Shown: positions 1 to 6,398 of the stretch, piece by piece
How the letters are laid out: the number at the start of each line of letters is the position of its first letter
Numbering within the stretch: the stretch's first letter is position 1
From: Nocardioides sp.
GTDB lineage: Bacteria > Actinomycetota > Actinomycetes > Propionibacteriales > Nocardioidaceae
NCBI GenBank assembly: GCA_021731205.1
Contig: JAKFXV010000067.1
Coordinates: forward strand, 1-6,398
Reading direction: 5' to 3'
DNA: 6,398 nucleotides
The notes under the pieces: model-generated
Told to the model about the DNA's origin: nothing
What the model saw: the letters and a program-made list of their open reading frames with translations, nothing else
The model's database searches: none
Made by a program: the position numbers and the translations under genes

Positions 1-246
1 CGGGGGGAGACCTCTGGCTACCTCCCCGAGGACTACCTCGCCACCTTGGTCGCTCACGCCCCGGAGCTACACGTGCACACGGTGCTCGCTGATCGCCGTA
101 GTGTGCCCGATGTCGACGCCCTGACACGGCTACTGGCACAACGGGGGAGCCGGCTCGTGGTGGCTGACCTCATGCGTGACGACGGAACCGCCCGGCACGA
201 CCCCGGACGTCTCTCGATGGCGTACTCCAACCTCATGGGTTGTTGA
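1..246 (+). CDS. yvcK: YvcK/CofD-like gluconeogenesis factor, C-terminal end (partial)
   Basis: The frame is open from base 1 and ends at TGA 244-246, giving the last 81 residues of a protein that starts before the window. The fragment opens [13 protein letters not shown] and contains a HAPELHV segment, [11 protein letters not shown], and then [11 protein letters not shown] near the end. This pattern (GETSG, then HaP, then a lad block, then a vva..dg..rHDp..la.ay tail) is the C-terminus of the YvcK family. The family is CofD-like and binds UDP-sugars or nucleotides in a Rossmann-type fold; in other bacteria it is linked to gluconeogenic growth and cell-wall precursor metabolism. whiA begins 22 bases downstream, which matches the conserved rapZ-yvcK-whiA order of Gram-positive bacteria and supports the call. 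The catalytic or ligand-binding N-terminal part cannot be judged. Confidence 0.88.
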   Translation, partial: RGETSGYLPEDYLATLVAHAPELHVHTVLADRRSVPDVDALTRLLAQRGSRLVVADLMRDDGTARHDPGRLSMAYSNLMGC

Positions 247-268
247 CGAGCATGCGAGGATTCGGCCC

Positions 269-1255
269 ATGGCGATGACGGCACAGGTCAAGGCGGAACT
301 GTCCAACACACCCGTCACCAAGACCTGCTGCCGCAAGGCGGAGGTGGCCTCCACACTGCGCTTCGCAGGTGGGCTGCATCTGGTCAGCGGCAAGATCGTG
401 GTGGAGGCCGAACTCGACACCGGAGCCGCCGCCAGACGGCTGCGCAAGGACATCTCGGAAGTGTTCGGACACGACAGCGACGTGGTCGTGGTGCAAGGCA
501 ACGGCCTGCGCAAGGGCACGCGGTACGTCGTCCGGGTCAGCAAGGACGGTGAGGCCCTCGCCCGCCAGACGGGCCTGGTCGACACCCGGGGGAGGCCGGT
601 CCGAGGCCTGCCCCCGCAGGTAGTGGCCGGAGCCGGATGCGACGCCGTCGCCGCCTGGCGTGGAGCGTTCCTCGCCCATGGCTCGCTGACCGAACCCGGC
701 AGATCCTCGGCACTGGAAGTCACCTGCCCGGGCCCCGAAGCCGCGCTGGCTCTGGTGGGAGTGGCTCGCCGGTTGAGCATCCAGGCCAAGGCGCGCGAAG
801 TGCGTGGTGTTGATCGGGTAGTGATCCGCGACGGTGACCTGATCGGGGCGCTGCTCACGCGACTCGGCGCGCACGAGTCGCTGATGGCCTGGGAGGAACG
901 CCGGATGCGGCGCGAGGTCAGGGCCAGCGCCAACCGACTTGCCAACTTCGATGATGCCAACTTGCGCCGCTCGGCGCGGGCCGCCGTGGCCGCCGGAGCG
1001 CGGGTTGAGCGAGCGCTGGAGATCCTCGGTGAGGACGTCCCCGATCATCTGCGGATGGCAGGCAACCTCCGCACGCAGCACAAGCAGGCCTCACTTGAAG
1101 AACTCGGCCAGTTGCACGACCCGGTGCTGACCAAGGACGCGATCGCGGGTCGGATCCGGCGCTTGTTGGCGATGGCCGACAAGCAGGCCGAAGAGCTCGG
1201 CATTCCCGACACGGAGGCGTCCCTGACGCCGGAGATGTTGGCTGACGAGAGCTGA
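269..1255 (+). CDS. whiA: WhiA, sporulation/cell-division transcriptional regulator
   Basis: WhiA is a DNA-binding regulator with a degenerate LAGLIDADG homing-endonuclease-like N-terminal half and a C-terminal helix-turn-helix. In Streptomyces it acts with WhiB to switch on division and chromosome-segregation genes during sporulation, and it is conserved in non-sporulating Gram-positives. The 328-residue product begins [12 protein letters not shown], then TCCRKAE and [11 protein letters not shown] (about 19-41). [16 protein letters not shown] block lies at about 130-144, [12 protein letters not shown] follows, and [15 protein letters not shown] comes before the C-terminal domain. The helix-turn-helix is at about 272-311 ([12 protein letters not shown] then [14 protein letters not shown]). 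Length and motifs fit the family closely. ATG 269 is preferred because GCGAGGA (254-260) sits 8 bases upstream; ATG 275 would be spaced too far. The frame stays open further upstream, but that stretch overlaps yvcK and is not WhiA-like. Confidence 0.96.
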   Translation: MAMTAQVKAELSNTPVTKTCCRKAEVASTLRFAGGLHLVSGKIVVEAELDTGAAARRLRKDISEVFGHDSDVVVVQGNGLRKGTRYVVRVSKDGEALARQTGLVDTRGRPVRGLPPQVVAGAGCDAVAAWRGAFLAHGSLTEPGRSSALEVTCPGPEAALALVGVARRLSIQAKAREVRGVDRVVIRDGDLIGALLTRLGAHESLMAWEERRMRREVRASANRLANFDDANLRRSARAAVAAGARVERALEILGEDVPDHLRMAGNLRTQHKQASLEELGQLHDPVLTKDAIAGRIRRLLAMADKQAEELGIPDTEASLTPEMLADES

Positions 1256-1281
1256 GCCGACCCCGGGACGTGAACACGGAA

Positions 1282-1309
1282 TTGGATCGCTCCAAACCCG
1301 CGATATGGT
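1282..1309 (+). promoter_or_regulatory. Candidate promoter for gap operon
   Basis: In the 128-base gap between whiA and gap, TTGGAT (1282-1287) and TATGGT (1304-1309) are separated by 16 bases and resemble -35 and -10 elements of a housekeeping sigma factor. The -10 keeps the TA...T pattern; the -35 matches only TTG. A start near 1316 would give a leader of about 68 bases. A promoter here is expected because glycolytic gap genes often have their own, but this call rests on a weak sequence match only. Confidence 0.35.
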
Positions 1310-1321
1310 GCCTTGGAACGC

Positions 1322-1337
1322 GCCCGCGAGTGCGGGC
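1322..1337 (+). other. Small GC hairpin in gap leader
   Basis: GCCCGC (1322-1327) and GCGGGC (1332-1337) are perfect complements around a GAGT tetraloop. The hairpin lies between the candidate gap promoter and the gap ribosome binding site AGGAG (1372-1376). No T-run follows, so it is not a classical intrinsic terminator for whiA. It may be an mRNA-stability element, a weak terminator, or chance in GC-rich sequence. Confidence 0.35.
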
Positions 1338-1362
1338 CGGCAGTAGCGCAGCACCCGACTAA

Positions 1363-2388
<1,026 letters not shown>

Positions 2389-2399
2389 TCGCGGACGGG

Positions 2400-3623
2400 T
2401 TGTCGTCGCTGGGCGATGTCGCCGGCAGGCGAGTCCTGGTCAGGTCGGATCTCAACGTGCCCTTGGGAGTCGCGCTCGACGCGGCCGGCGCCGAGGTTCG
2501 CTCGATCAGCGACGACGGCCGGATCCGAGCCAGCCTCCCCACGATCCAGGCGCTGTCGGACGCCGGCGCCCGCGTGATCGTGGCCGCACACCTGGGACGG
2601 CCCGGCGGCAGGGTCAACCCGGCGTACTCGCTGAAGCCGGTGGCGGACCGGCTGGGCGAACTGCTCGGGCGCCGGGTGTCGTTCGCCACCGACACGGTCG
2701 GGGAGAGTGCCCTGGCGACGGTCGCCGCGCTGGGAGATGGCGACGTCGCGGTCGTGGAGAACGTCCGCTTCTCCGCAGCCGAGACGAGCAAGGACGACGC
2801 CGAGCGGGGCGCCTTCGCGGACTCTCTCGCGGCGCTGGCCGATGCGTTCGTGTCGGACGGCTTCGGCGTCGTACATCGCAAACAGGCCTCGGTCTACGAC
2901 GTAGCCAAGCGACTGCCCGCCGCCATGGGCGGGCTCGTTGCACGGGAGGTCGGCGTACTCCGACGGCTGACCGTCAACCCGGAACGGCCCTATGTCGTGG
3001 TGCTGGGCGGTTCCAAGGTGTCGGACAAGCTGGGCGTGATCGACAACCTCATGGGCACCGCAGACGTGCTGGTGATCGGCGGGGGCATGGTCTTCACGTT
3101 CCTCAAGGCGCAGGGTCATGAGATCGGCCGCAGCCTGCTGGAAGAGGATCAGCTCGAGACGTGCCGGTCCTACCTGGCCCGCGCAGCCGAGACCGGTGTG
3201 GAGATCGTGCTGCCCACCGACATCGTGGTCGACACGACCTTCCCGACCGGCGACACCCGTCCCGACCCCGTCGTCGTACCCGCCTCCAACATTCCTGCGG
3301 ACTCCATCGGCCTCGACATCGGCCCGAACTCGGCAGCCGCGTTTGCCGCGGTCCTGGCCAAGGCGCGGACGGTGTTCTGGAACGGCCCGATGGGCGTGTT
3401 CGAGGTGCCGGAGTTCGCTGCCGGCACGCGCGCGGTGGCCGAGGCTTTGAGCCAGGTCGACGGATTGTCCGTCGTGGGGGGTGGGGACTCCGCGGCAGCG
3501 GTGAGAGCCCTCGGATTCGCCGACAGCGACTTCGGGCACATCTCTACCGGCGGCGGCGCGAGCCTGGAGCTTCTCGAGGGCAAGGTCCTGCCCGGAATCG
3601 CGGTCCTGGAAGGAAGCATGTGA
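2400..3623 (+). CDS. pgk: Phosphoglycerate kinase
   Basis: This kinase transfers phosphate from 1,3-bisphosphoglycerate to ADP in glycolysis. Numbered from TTG 2400 (407 residues), RSDLNVPL is at 15-22 (substrate site). Then come [34 protein letters not shown] (Lys206 region, nucleotide side), WNGPMGVFE (from 327), [11 protein letters not shown] (358-368) and [14 protein letters not shown] (from 382). A stretch of about 8 extra residues lies between NVPL and SDDGRI compared with the M. tuberculosis protein as I recall it. The start is uncertain. There is no suitable ATG or GTG: TTG 2400 is the nearest ordinary alternative codon but gives a short N-terminus. CTG 2385 would overlap the gap stop as CTGA, has GGGGG (2373-2377) 7 bases upstream, and gives the family-like spacing to RSDLNVPL. 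The function is certain even though the start is not. Confidence 0.95.
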   Translation: MSSLGDVAGRRVLVRSDLNVPLGVALDAAGAEVRSISDDGRIRASLPTIQALSDAGARVIVAAHLGRPGGRVNPAYSLKPVADRLGELLGRRVSFATDTVGESALATVAALGDGDVAVVENVRFSAAETSKDDAERGAFADSLAALADAFVSDGFGVVHRKQASVYDVAKRLPAAMGGLVAREVGVLRRLTVNPERPYVVVLGGSKVSDKLGVIDNLMGTADVLVIGGGMVFTFLKAQGHEIGRSLLEEDQLETCRSYLARAAETGVEIVLPTDIVVDTTFPTGDTRPDPVVVPASNIPADSIGLDIGPNSAAAFAAVLAKARTVFWNGPMGVFEVPEFAAGTRAVAEALSQVDGLSVVGGGDSAAAVRALGFADSDFGHISTGGGASLELLEGKVLPGIAVLEGSM

Positions 3624-4411
3624 GCGAGCGCACCCCGCTGATGGCGGGCAACTGGAAGATGAACCTCACCCACCACGAGGCGGTGCTGTTGGTTCAGAAG
3701 TTGGCCACCATCCTCTCCGACAAGTCACACGACTACGGTCGCGCCGAGGTGGTCGTCGTACCCCCGTTCACCGATCTGCGATCTGTGCAGACGTGTGTCG
3801 ACGGAGACCACCTGGCCATTCGGTACGGCGCTCAAGACGTGTCGACCCACGACGCCGGCCCCTACACCGGCGAGATCTCCGGTGCGATGCTGGCGAAGCT
3901 GGGGTGCTCGTATGTCGTCGCGGGCCACTCGGAGCGCCGGGAGTACCACGCCGAGACTGACGCGGTTGTGAACGCGAAAGCGCACCAAACCGTGCGGCAC
4001 GGCATGGTGCCGATCGTGTGCGTCGGTGAGGGACTTGCGATCCGTCAAGCCGGCGAGCAGGTGCCGTACACCTTGGCCCAGGTCGACGGTTCGCTCGCCG
4101 GGTTCACAGCCGAGCAAGTCGCCGGGTTGGTCGTGGCCTACGAGCCGGTCTGGGCGATCGGCACTGGCGAAGTGGCGACCCCGGACGACGCCCAAGAGGT
4201 CTGTGGCGCGATCCGGGCGCGGATCGGCAACGTCCATGGCGCGGCGGCAGCTGCCGGCGTACGCATCTTGTATGGCGGCTCGGTGAAGGCGGCCAACATC
4301 GCCGGGATCATGGCTCGACCAGACGTCGACGGCACCCTGGTCGGCGGTGCCAGCCTGGACGCGGACGAGTTCGGCGGAATCTGCCGCTTCTACGCGATGC
4401 CGGTCCTCTGA
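3620..4411 (+). CDS. tpiA: Triosephosphate isomerase
   Basis: This isomerase interconverts dihydroxyacetone phosphate and glyceraldehyde 3-phosphate and is a TIM-barrel dimer in the cytosol. The 263-residue product has all catalytic elements: NWKMN with Lys13, AGHSERR with the electrophile His103, and [11 protein letters not shown] with the base Glu175 followed by the mobile phosphate loop. [10 protein letters not shown] and LVGGASLD form the second phosphate-binding part. The start GTG 3620 overlaps the pgk stop as GTGA, with GGAAGG (3608-3613) at 6 bases, which suggests translational coupling. It gives [15 protein letters not shown], the typical actinobacterial N-terminus. The internal ATG 3641 would put the catalytic Lys too close to the end. 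secG follows after 31 bases. Confidence 0.97.
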   Translation: MSERTPLMAGNWKMNLTHHEAVLLVQKLATILSDKSHDYGRAEVVVVPPFTDLRSVQTCVDGDHLAIRYGAQDVSTHDAGPYTGEISGAMLAKLGCSYVVAGHSERREYHAETDAVVNAKAHQTVRHGMVPIVCVGEGLAIRQAGEQVPYTLAQVDGSLAGFTAEQVAGLVVAYEPVWAIGTGEVATPDDAQEVCGAIRARIGNVHGAAAAAGVRILYGGSVKAANIAGIMARPDVDGTLVGGASLDADEFGGICRFYAMPVL

Positions 4412-4442
4412 GGCCCGCGTCGGTGACGTAGGATTCGCCATC

Positions 4443-4682
4443 ATGATCACTTTGTTCACCATTCTGCTGGTGATCACCAGTGCACTCCTGATCCTCTTGG
4501 TGCTGCTGCACAAGGGACGCGGCGGAGGCCTCTCGGACATGTTCGGCGGCGGCATGACCAGTTCGTTGGGCGGGTCGTCCATCGCGGAACGCAACCTTGA
4601 CCGGTTCACGATCGGGATCGGTGTTATCTGGTTCGCGTGCATCCTCGCGCTCGGACTGATCATGGCCTATCAGGGCGTCTGA
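4443..4682 (+). CDS. secG: SecG, preprotein translocase subunit
   Basis: SecG is the small membrane subunit that supports the SecYE channel during protein export. The 79-residue product has two hydrophobic segments (about 2-22 and 55-76) joined by a glycine-rich cytoplasmic loop. That loop carries LLHKGRGGGLSDMFGGG and SSLGGSSIAERNLDR, the family signature. ATG 4443 is chosen because TAGGA (4429-4433) lies 9 bases upstream and the hydrophobic helix begins at residue 2. The longer open frame upstream overlaps tpiA and lacks family similarity. The position between tpiA and rbpA is the usual actinobacterial arrangement. Confidence 0.96.
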   Translation: MITLFTILLVITSALLILLVLLHKGRGGGLSDMFGGGMTSSLGGSSIAERNLDRFTIGIGVIWFACILALGLIMAYQGV

Positions 4683-4697
4683 GGAAGGGGCATAGCC

Positions 4698-5057
4698 GTG
4701 GCTGGTGGAGGAAGCGCGATTCGAGGTAGCCGCGTCGGTGCCGGGCCCATGGGCGAGGCCGAACGCGGCGATGCCGCGCCGCGGCAGCCGGTGACGTACT
4801 TCTGCTCGCATGGTCATCGGTCCGTCGTGGCCTTCTCCGTCGAGGCGCAGGTGCCCGACTCCTGGGATTGCCCCAAGTGTGGTCTCCCCGCATCTCGTGA
4901 CGCCGAGAACCCGCCTCCGGCCCCCAAGATCGAGCCGTACAAGACGCACCTTGCTTATGTGAAGGAGCGACGCTCGGACGCCGAGGCGGCTGACATCCTC
5001 GACGAGGCGATCCAGCTGCTGCGCACCCGTCGGAAGTCCGGCGACATCATCTTCTAA
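4698..5057 (+). CDS. rbpA: RbpA, RNA polymerase-binding protein
   Basis: RbpA binds the RNA polymerase beta subunit region and the principal sigma factor and stimulates open-complex formation in actinobacteria. The 119-residue product has an N-terminal tail with RGSRVGAG (9-16) and APRQPV (27-32). A core domain follows with Cys36, His40, Cys58 and Cys61, placed as zinc ligands as in the Streptomyces-type protein. A Pro-rich linker (about 70-80) leads to the sigma-interaction domain from about 79, with KERRS (89-93) and the C-terminal helix. The sigma-interaction motif reads THLAYVKERRS where S. coelicolor and M. tuberculosis have THWDML, but the Arg pair is kept. The start is GTG 4698 with GGAAGGGG (4684-4691) upstream; secG ends 15 bases before. 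The reading frame ends at TAA 5055-5057, and a repeat array begins six bases later. Confidence 0.94.
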   Translation: MAGGGSAIRGSRVGAGPMGEAERGDAAPRQPVTYFCSHGHRSVVAFSVEAQVPDSWDCPKCGLPASRDAENPPPAPKIEPYKTHLAYVKERRSDAEAADILDEAIQLLRTRRKSGDIIF

Positions 5058-5062
5058 CCCGC

Positions 5063-5158
5063 CGAGGCGTCACAAACACGCGTCGAAGCGTCACAAACAT
5101 CCCCGCGAGGCGTCAACAAATCCGGCCGACGCGTCACTCAGTCGAGTCGAGGCGTCAG
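5063..5158 (+). repeat. Left repeat array, five units, 21-22 base period
   Basis: Five related units start at 5063, 5084, 5106, 5127 and 5148 (steps of 21, 22, 21, 21). Unit 1 is the exact consensus CGAGGCGTCACAAAC; unit 2 differs at one base. Unit 3 has a shifted CGAGGCGTCA-ACAAA, unit 4 reads CGACGCGTCACTCA, and unit 5 keeps CGAGGCGTCAG. The array decays with distance from rbpA. The same repeat occurs on the opposite strand at 6297-6369, and 5060-5082 is a perfect inverted copy of 6350-6372. The array starts six bases after the rbpA stop and is non-coding. No self-complementary stem with a T-run is present, so it is not an intrinsic terminator in the usual form. Confidence 0.93.
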
Positions 5159-5179
5159 TTCTCCATCGGCCAATGTCGC

Positions 5180-5205
5180 TCTCTGTGGCGACCTGTGGAC
5201 AGAGA
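5180..5205. promoter_or_regulatory. Hyphenated inverted repeat upstream of AbiEi-like gene
   Basis: TCTCTGT (5180-5186) and ACAGAGA (5199-5205) are perfect 7-base complements separated by 12 bases. The right arm overlaps TGGACA (5196-5201), a good match to a -35 element. This is a candidate operator for the gene starting at 5242. AbiEi proteins are known to repress their own promoters through inverted repeats, but binding here is inference. Confidence 0.35.
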
Positions 5206-5229
5206 TCCGCGCGTTTGCCGAAGTTTGCG

Positions 5230-5244
5230 CATGCTTAGTGCATG
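5230..5244. promoter_or_regulatory. Dyad overlapping the start codon of AbiEi-like gene
   Basis: CATGC (5230-5234) and GCATG (5240-5244) are perfect complements around TTAGT, and the second arm contains the ATG start. GCGCATG (5227-5233) and GTGCATG (5238-5244) are also near-identical direct copies 11 bases apart, one helical turn. No Shine-Dalgarno sequence precedes this ATG. CATGCT (5230-5235) would sit exactly at -12 to -7 for a transcript starting at the A of ATG, so a leaderless mRNA under a start-site operator is possible. The -10 match is weak and no matching -35 is seen at 17 bases. Confidence 0.35.
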
Positions 5245-6198
5245 AAAGATGTGTTTCCATCGTGGTTCCCCGTGTTCGGTGAGTCCTTGGGCGTTGACTG
5301 CCCTTTGCCGATTCACCGGCCCTTCACGCCAGCGGAGGCCGCCACCAGCGGCGTGCCGGCTCGACTGGTGCACGAACTGATCGAGCGTGGCGTCCTACGC
5401 CGCGTCACCCGCGGTGTGTACGCCGCATCCCAGCTCGAAGACAGCATCGAGACGCGTGCGCAGGCGCTGTCGCTCGTGGTCCCCGCTTCCGCGGTCGTCG
5501 TCGATCGAACGGCCGCCTGGTTTCACGGCGTACCGATTCTGCCGCGTCGTACTCATCCGGAAATCCCGCCCATCTCGGTGTTCCAGCGCGAGGGAACTCG
5601 GGTACGCCGTGCTGGCGTGACGGGCGGGAAGCGGGCACTCCTAGATCGAGACGTGCAGGTGGTCTGCGGCGTACGCGTCACCTCACCCGCGCGCACTGCG
5701 CTCGACCTCGGACGAATGCTGTGGCGCTTCGACGCACTGGCCGCCCTCGATGGCTTCCTCAGGATGGGCGTCGATCAGGGTGCCCTACTGGCGGACAGTG
5801 ATCGATTCCGCGGGTTCCGGGGTGTGTGCCAACTGCGAGATCTGCTCCAGATTGCCGACGGGCGCGCCGAGTCGCCGGGGGAGTCAGCACTGCGCCTGCA
5901 TTGGTACGACGCTGGGTTGCCGCGCCCCGAACTCCAGTGGTGGGTCGAAGACGACGATGGCAATGCGATCTACCGGCTCGACCTGGCGCTTCCAGAACAC
6001 CGCTACTGCGCCGAGTACGACGGCCAGCAATTCCATCTCGGCGTTCGCGCGGAGGCTCATGACGAGCGACGCAGGTCCTGGTTGCGCACCGAGCGATCCT
6101 GGACCGTGGAGGTCTTCCGCAAGGAAGCCATCTATGCGCTGGGAGCGAATCCAACGACACGCTTGATCTCGTCGTACGACGCGGCCCGGGCGGCCTGA
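5242..6198 (+). CDS. Orphan AbiEi-like winged-helix protein with DUF559 nuclease-type domain
   Basis: The 318-residue product has a winged helix-turn-helix at about 27-62 (FTPAEAATSG, LVHELIERGVLRRVTRGVYA) like the N-terminal domain of AbiEi antitoxins. A middle region follows with VVVDRTAAWFHGV (85-97) and CGVRVTSPARTALDLGR (142-158), common in actinobacterial AbiEi proteins. The C-terminal DUF559 domain (about 205-318) carries SPGES (Glu214), YRLDLALPEH (Asp247) and AEYDGQQFH (Glu258, Asp260). DUF559 is related to Vsr and PD-(D/E)XK nucleases, so DNA binding plus possible DNA cleavage is an inference from family; activity is unproven. There is no AbiEii nucleotidyltransferase toxin beside it, only rbpA and pgl, so it is not a two-gene toxin-antitoxin pair. 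It interrupts two convergent housekeeping operons and is flanked by inverted repeat arrays. The start is ATG 5242, without a ribosome binding site; GTG 5251 is an alternative. Confidence 0.85.
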   Translation: MKDVFPSWFPVFGESLGVDCPLPIHRPFTPAEAATSGVPARLVHELIERGVLRRVTRGVYAASQLEDSIETRAQALSLVVPASAVVVDRTAAWFHGVPILPRRTHPEIPPISVFQREGTRVRRAGVTGGKRALLDRDVQVVCGVRVTSPARTALDLGRMLWRFDALAALDGFLRMGVDQGALLADSDRFRGFRGVCQLRDLLQIADGRAESPGESALRLHWYDAGLPRPELQWWVEDDDGNAIYRLDLALPEHRYCAEYDGQQFHLGVRAEAHDERRRSWLRTERSWTVEVFRKEAIYALGANPTTRLISSYDAARAA

Positions 6199-6216
6199 GT
6201 GAGTCGACCGGCTCAG
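6195..6216. terminator. Weak hairpin across two convergent stop codons
   Basis: CTGAG (6195-6199) pairs with CTCAG (6212-6216), with a possible extra T-G pair inside. The stem contains the TGA of the AbiEi-like gene (6196-6198) and the complement of the pgl TGA (6213-6215), which are only 14 bases apart. There is no T-run on either side, so it is at best a weak bidirectional terminator. Confidence 0.25.
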
Positions 6217-6398
6217 CCGATCAGCGCTGCCGCGTCCTGATCGACGAACCACATCGTGCTCGACAATCCGCTGACACGTGCAGCGGGCAACATTTCTGAC
6301 GCCTCGCCGCGAGTTTGTGACGCCTCGACCGGAGTTTGTGACGCCTCGGCGCGTGTTTGTGACGCCTCGGCGAGGGCGGTGGCGACGGCGTGAGCCTT
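6213..6398 (-). CDS. pgl: 6-phosphogluconolactonase, C-terminal end with in-frame heptapeptide repeats (partial)
   Basis: Read on the - strand, the frame is open from the window edge to TGA at 6215-6213, giving the last 61 residues. It starts KAHAVATALA (1-10) and ends LPAARVSGLSST then MWFVDQDAAALIG. The ending matches the 6-phosphogluconolactonase C-terminus (an xPAA-x-x-x-G block, then T-x-W-x-x-D-x-x-AA). The enzyme hydrolyses 6-phosphogluconolactone in the oxidative pentose phosphate pathway; a convergent pgl-opcA-zwf group beyond rbpA is common in actinobacteria. Residues 11-34 are unusual: EASQTRA (11-17), EASQTPV (18-24), EASQTRG (25-31) and EASE (32-35), where family members carry only a short variable linker. 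These codons are the right repeat array. The frame has no start in the window, so it is easily missed. The identification rests on a short fragment plus synteny. Confidence 0.78.
   Translation of the reverse strand, partial: KAHAVATALAEASQTRAEASQTPVEASQTRGEASEMLPAARVSGLSSTMWFVDQDAAALIG
6297..6369 (-). repeat. Right repeat array, four units, exact 21-base period, inside pgl
   Basis: Read on the + strand the units end in TGACGCCTCG at 6297-6306, 6318-6327, 6339-6348 and 6360-6369, exactly 21 bases apart. Units at 6313-6327, 6334-6348 and 6355-6369 match the 15-base consensus exactly (GTTTGTGACGCCTCG on +); the innermost keeps TGACGCCTCG preceded by C. The array is the reverse orientation of the left array at 5063-5158. 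The outer edge 6350-6372 is a perfect inverted copy of 5060-5082 (23 bases). All units fall in the pgl reading frame, and the 21-base step preserves it, giving the EASQTxx heptads. Confidence 0.93.

Noticed and set aside
176..268. Upstream extension of whiA to ATG 176
   Set aside because: It would overlap yvcK by 71 bases; the family N-terminus and the ribosome binding site both support ATG 269.
233..1081. Minus-strand open frames opposite whiA
   Set aside because: Antisense shadows of whiA with no recognisable domain or ribosome binding site.
3161..3619. Upstream extension of tpiA within pgk, as a fusion
   Set aside because: The extra sequence is Arg/Gly-rich out-of-frame translation of pgk; GTG 3620 gives the normal triosephosphate isomerase N-terminus.
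5063..5158. CRISPR array
   Set aside because: Units are 15 conserved bases with only about 6 bases between them, far too short for spacers, and the copies are in two opposite clusters with no cas genes.
5194..5203. DnaA-box-like TGTGGACAG near 5194
   Set aside because: A single partial match to the TTATCCACA complement with no cluster, AT-rich region or replication gene nearby; it is better read as part of the dyad or a -35 element.
5884..6252. Minus-strand open frame across the AbiEi-like gene end
   Set aside because: It is a shadow of the + strand gene with no family features; the real - strand gene ends at 6213 in another frame (pgl).
5060..6372. Complete insertion sequence or transposon
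   Set aside because: No transposase or integrase and no target-site duplication could be seen; only the inverted arrays suggest mobility.

Overview
The window comes from a high-GC actinobacterium. The evidence is the gene order yvcK-whiA-gap-pgk-tpiA-secG-rbpA, the presence of the actinobacterial proteins WhiA and RbpA, and GC-rich codons with GTG and TTG starts. The protein sequences look closest to Propionibacteriales (Nocardioides-like), but that is an impression from memory and not a search result.

Region 1 (1-1255) holds the 3' end of yvcK (CofD-like family) followed closely by whiA, the sporulation/cell-division regulator. Region 2 (1256-4411) is the lower glycolysis operon. gap (GTG start) follows a 128-base leader with a candidate promoter and a GC hairpin. 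pgk has no ATG start and abuts or overlaps the end of gap, and tpiA overlaps the pgk stop codon (GTGA). Region 3 (4412-5057) holds secG (translocon subunit) and rbpA (RNA polymerase/sigma-binding protein) in the same direction. These genes are all on the + strand with short gaps or overlaps, which suggests co-transcription.

Region 4 (5058-6398) is the unusual part. An orphan gene for a winged-helix AbiEi-like protein with a C-terminal DUF559 (Vsr/PD-(D/E)XK-like) nuclease-type domain (5242-6198) sits between rbpA and a convergent gene on the - strand. That gene, which has no start codon inside the window, is the 3' end of pgl (6-phosphogluconolactonase, 6213 to beyond 6398). The orphan gene is flanked by two arrays of one short repeat, consensus CGAGGCGTCACAAAC, at a 21-base period. 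There are five units on the + strand just after rbpA (5063-5158) and four on the - strand (6297-6369). The outermost units form a perfect 23-base inverted repeat (5060-5082 and 6350-6372).

The right array is not intergenic. It lies in frame inside pgl and encodes a heptapeptide repeat (EASQTxx), because 21 bases are exactly seven codons. The left array has the same sequence but is non-coding and has slipped by one base. Intergenic gaps are short; the longest is 184 bases (5058-5241), which holds the left array and the upstream region of the orphan gene. No RNA gene, CRISPR array, transposase or integrase was seen.
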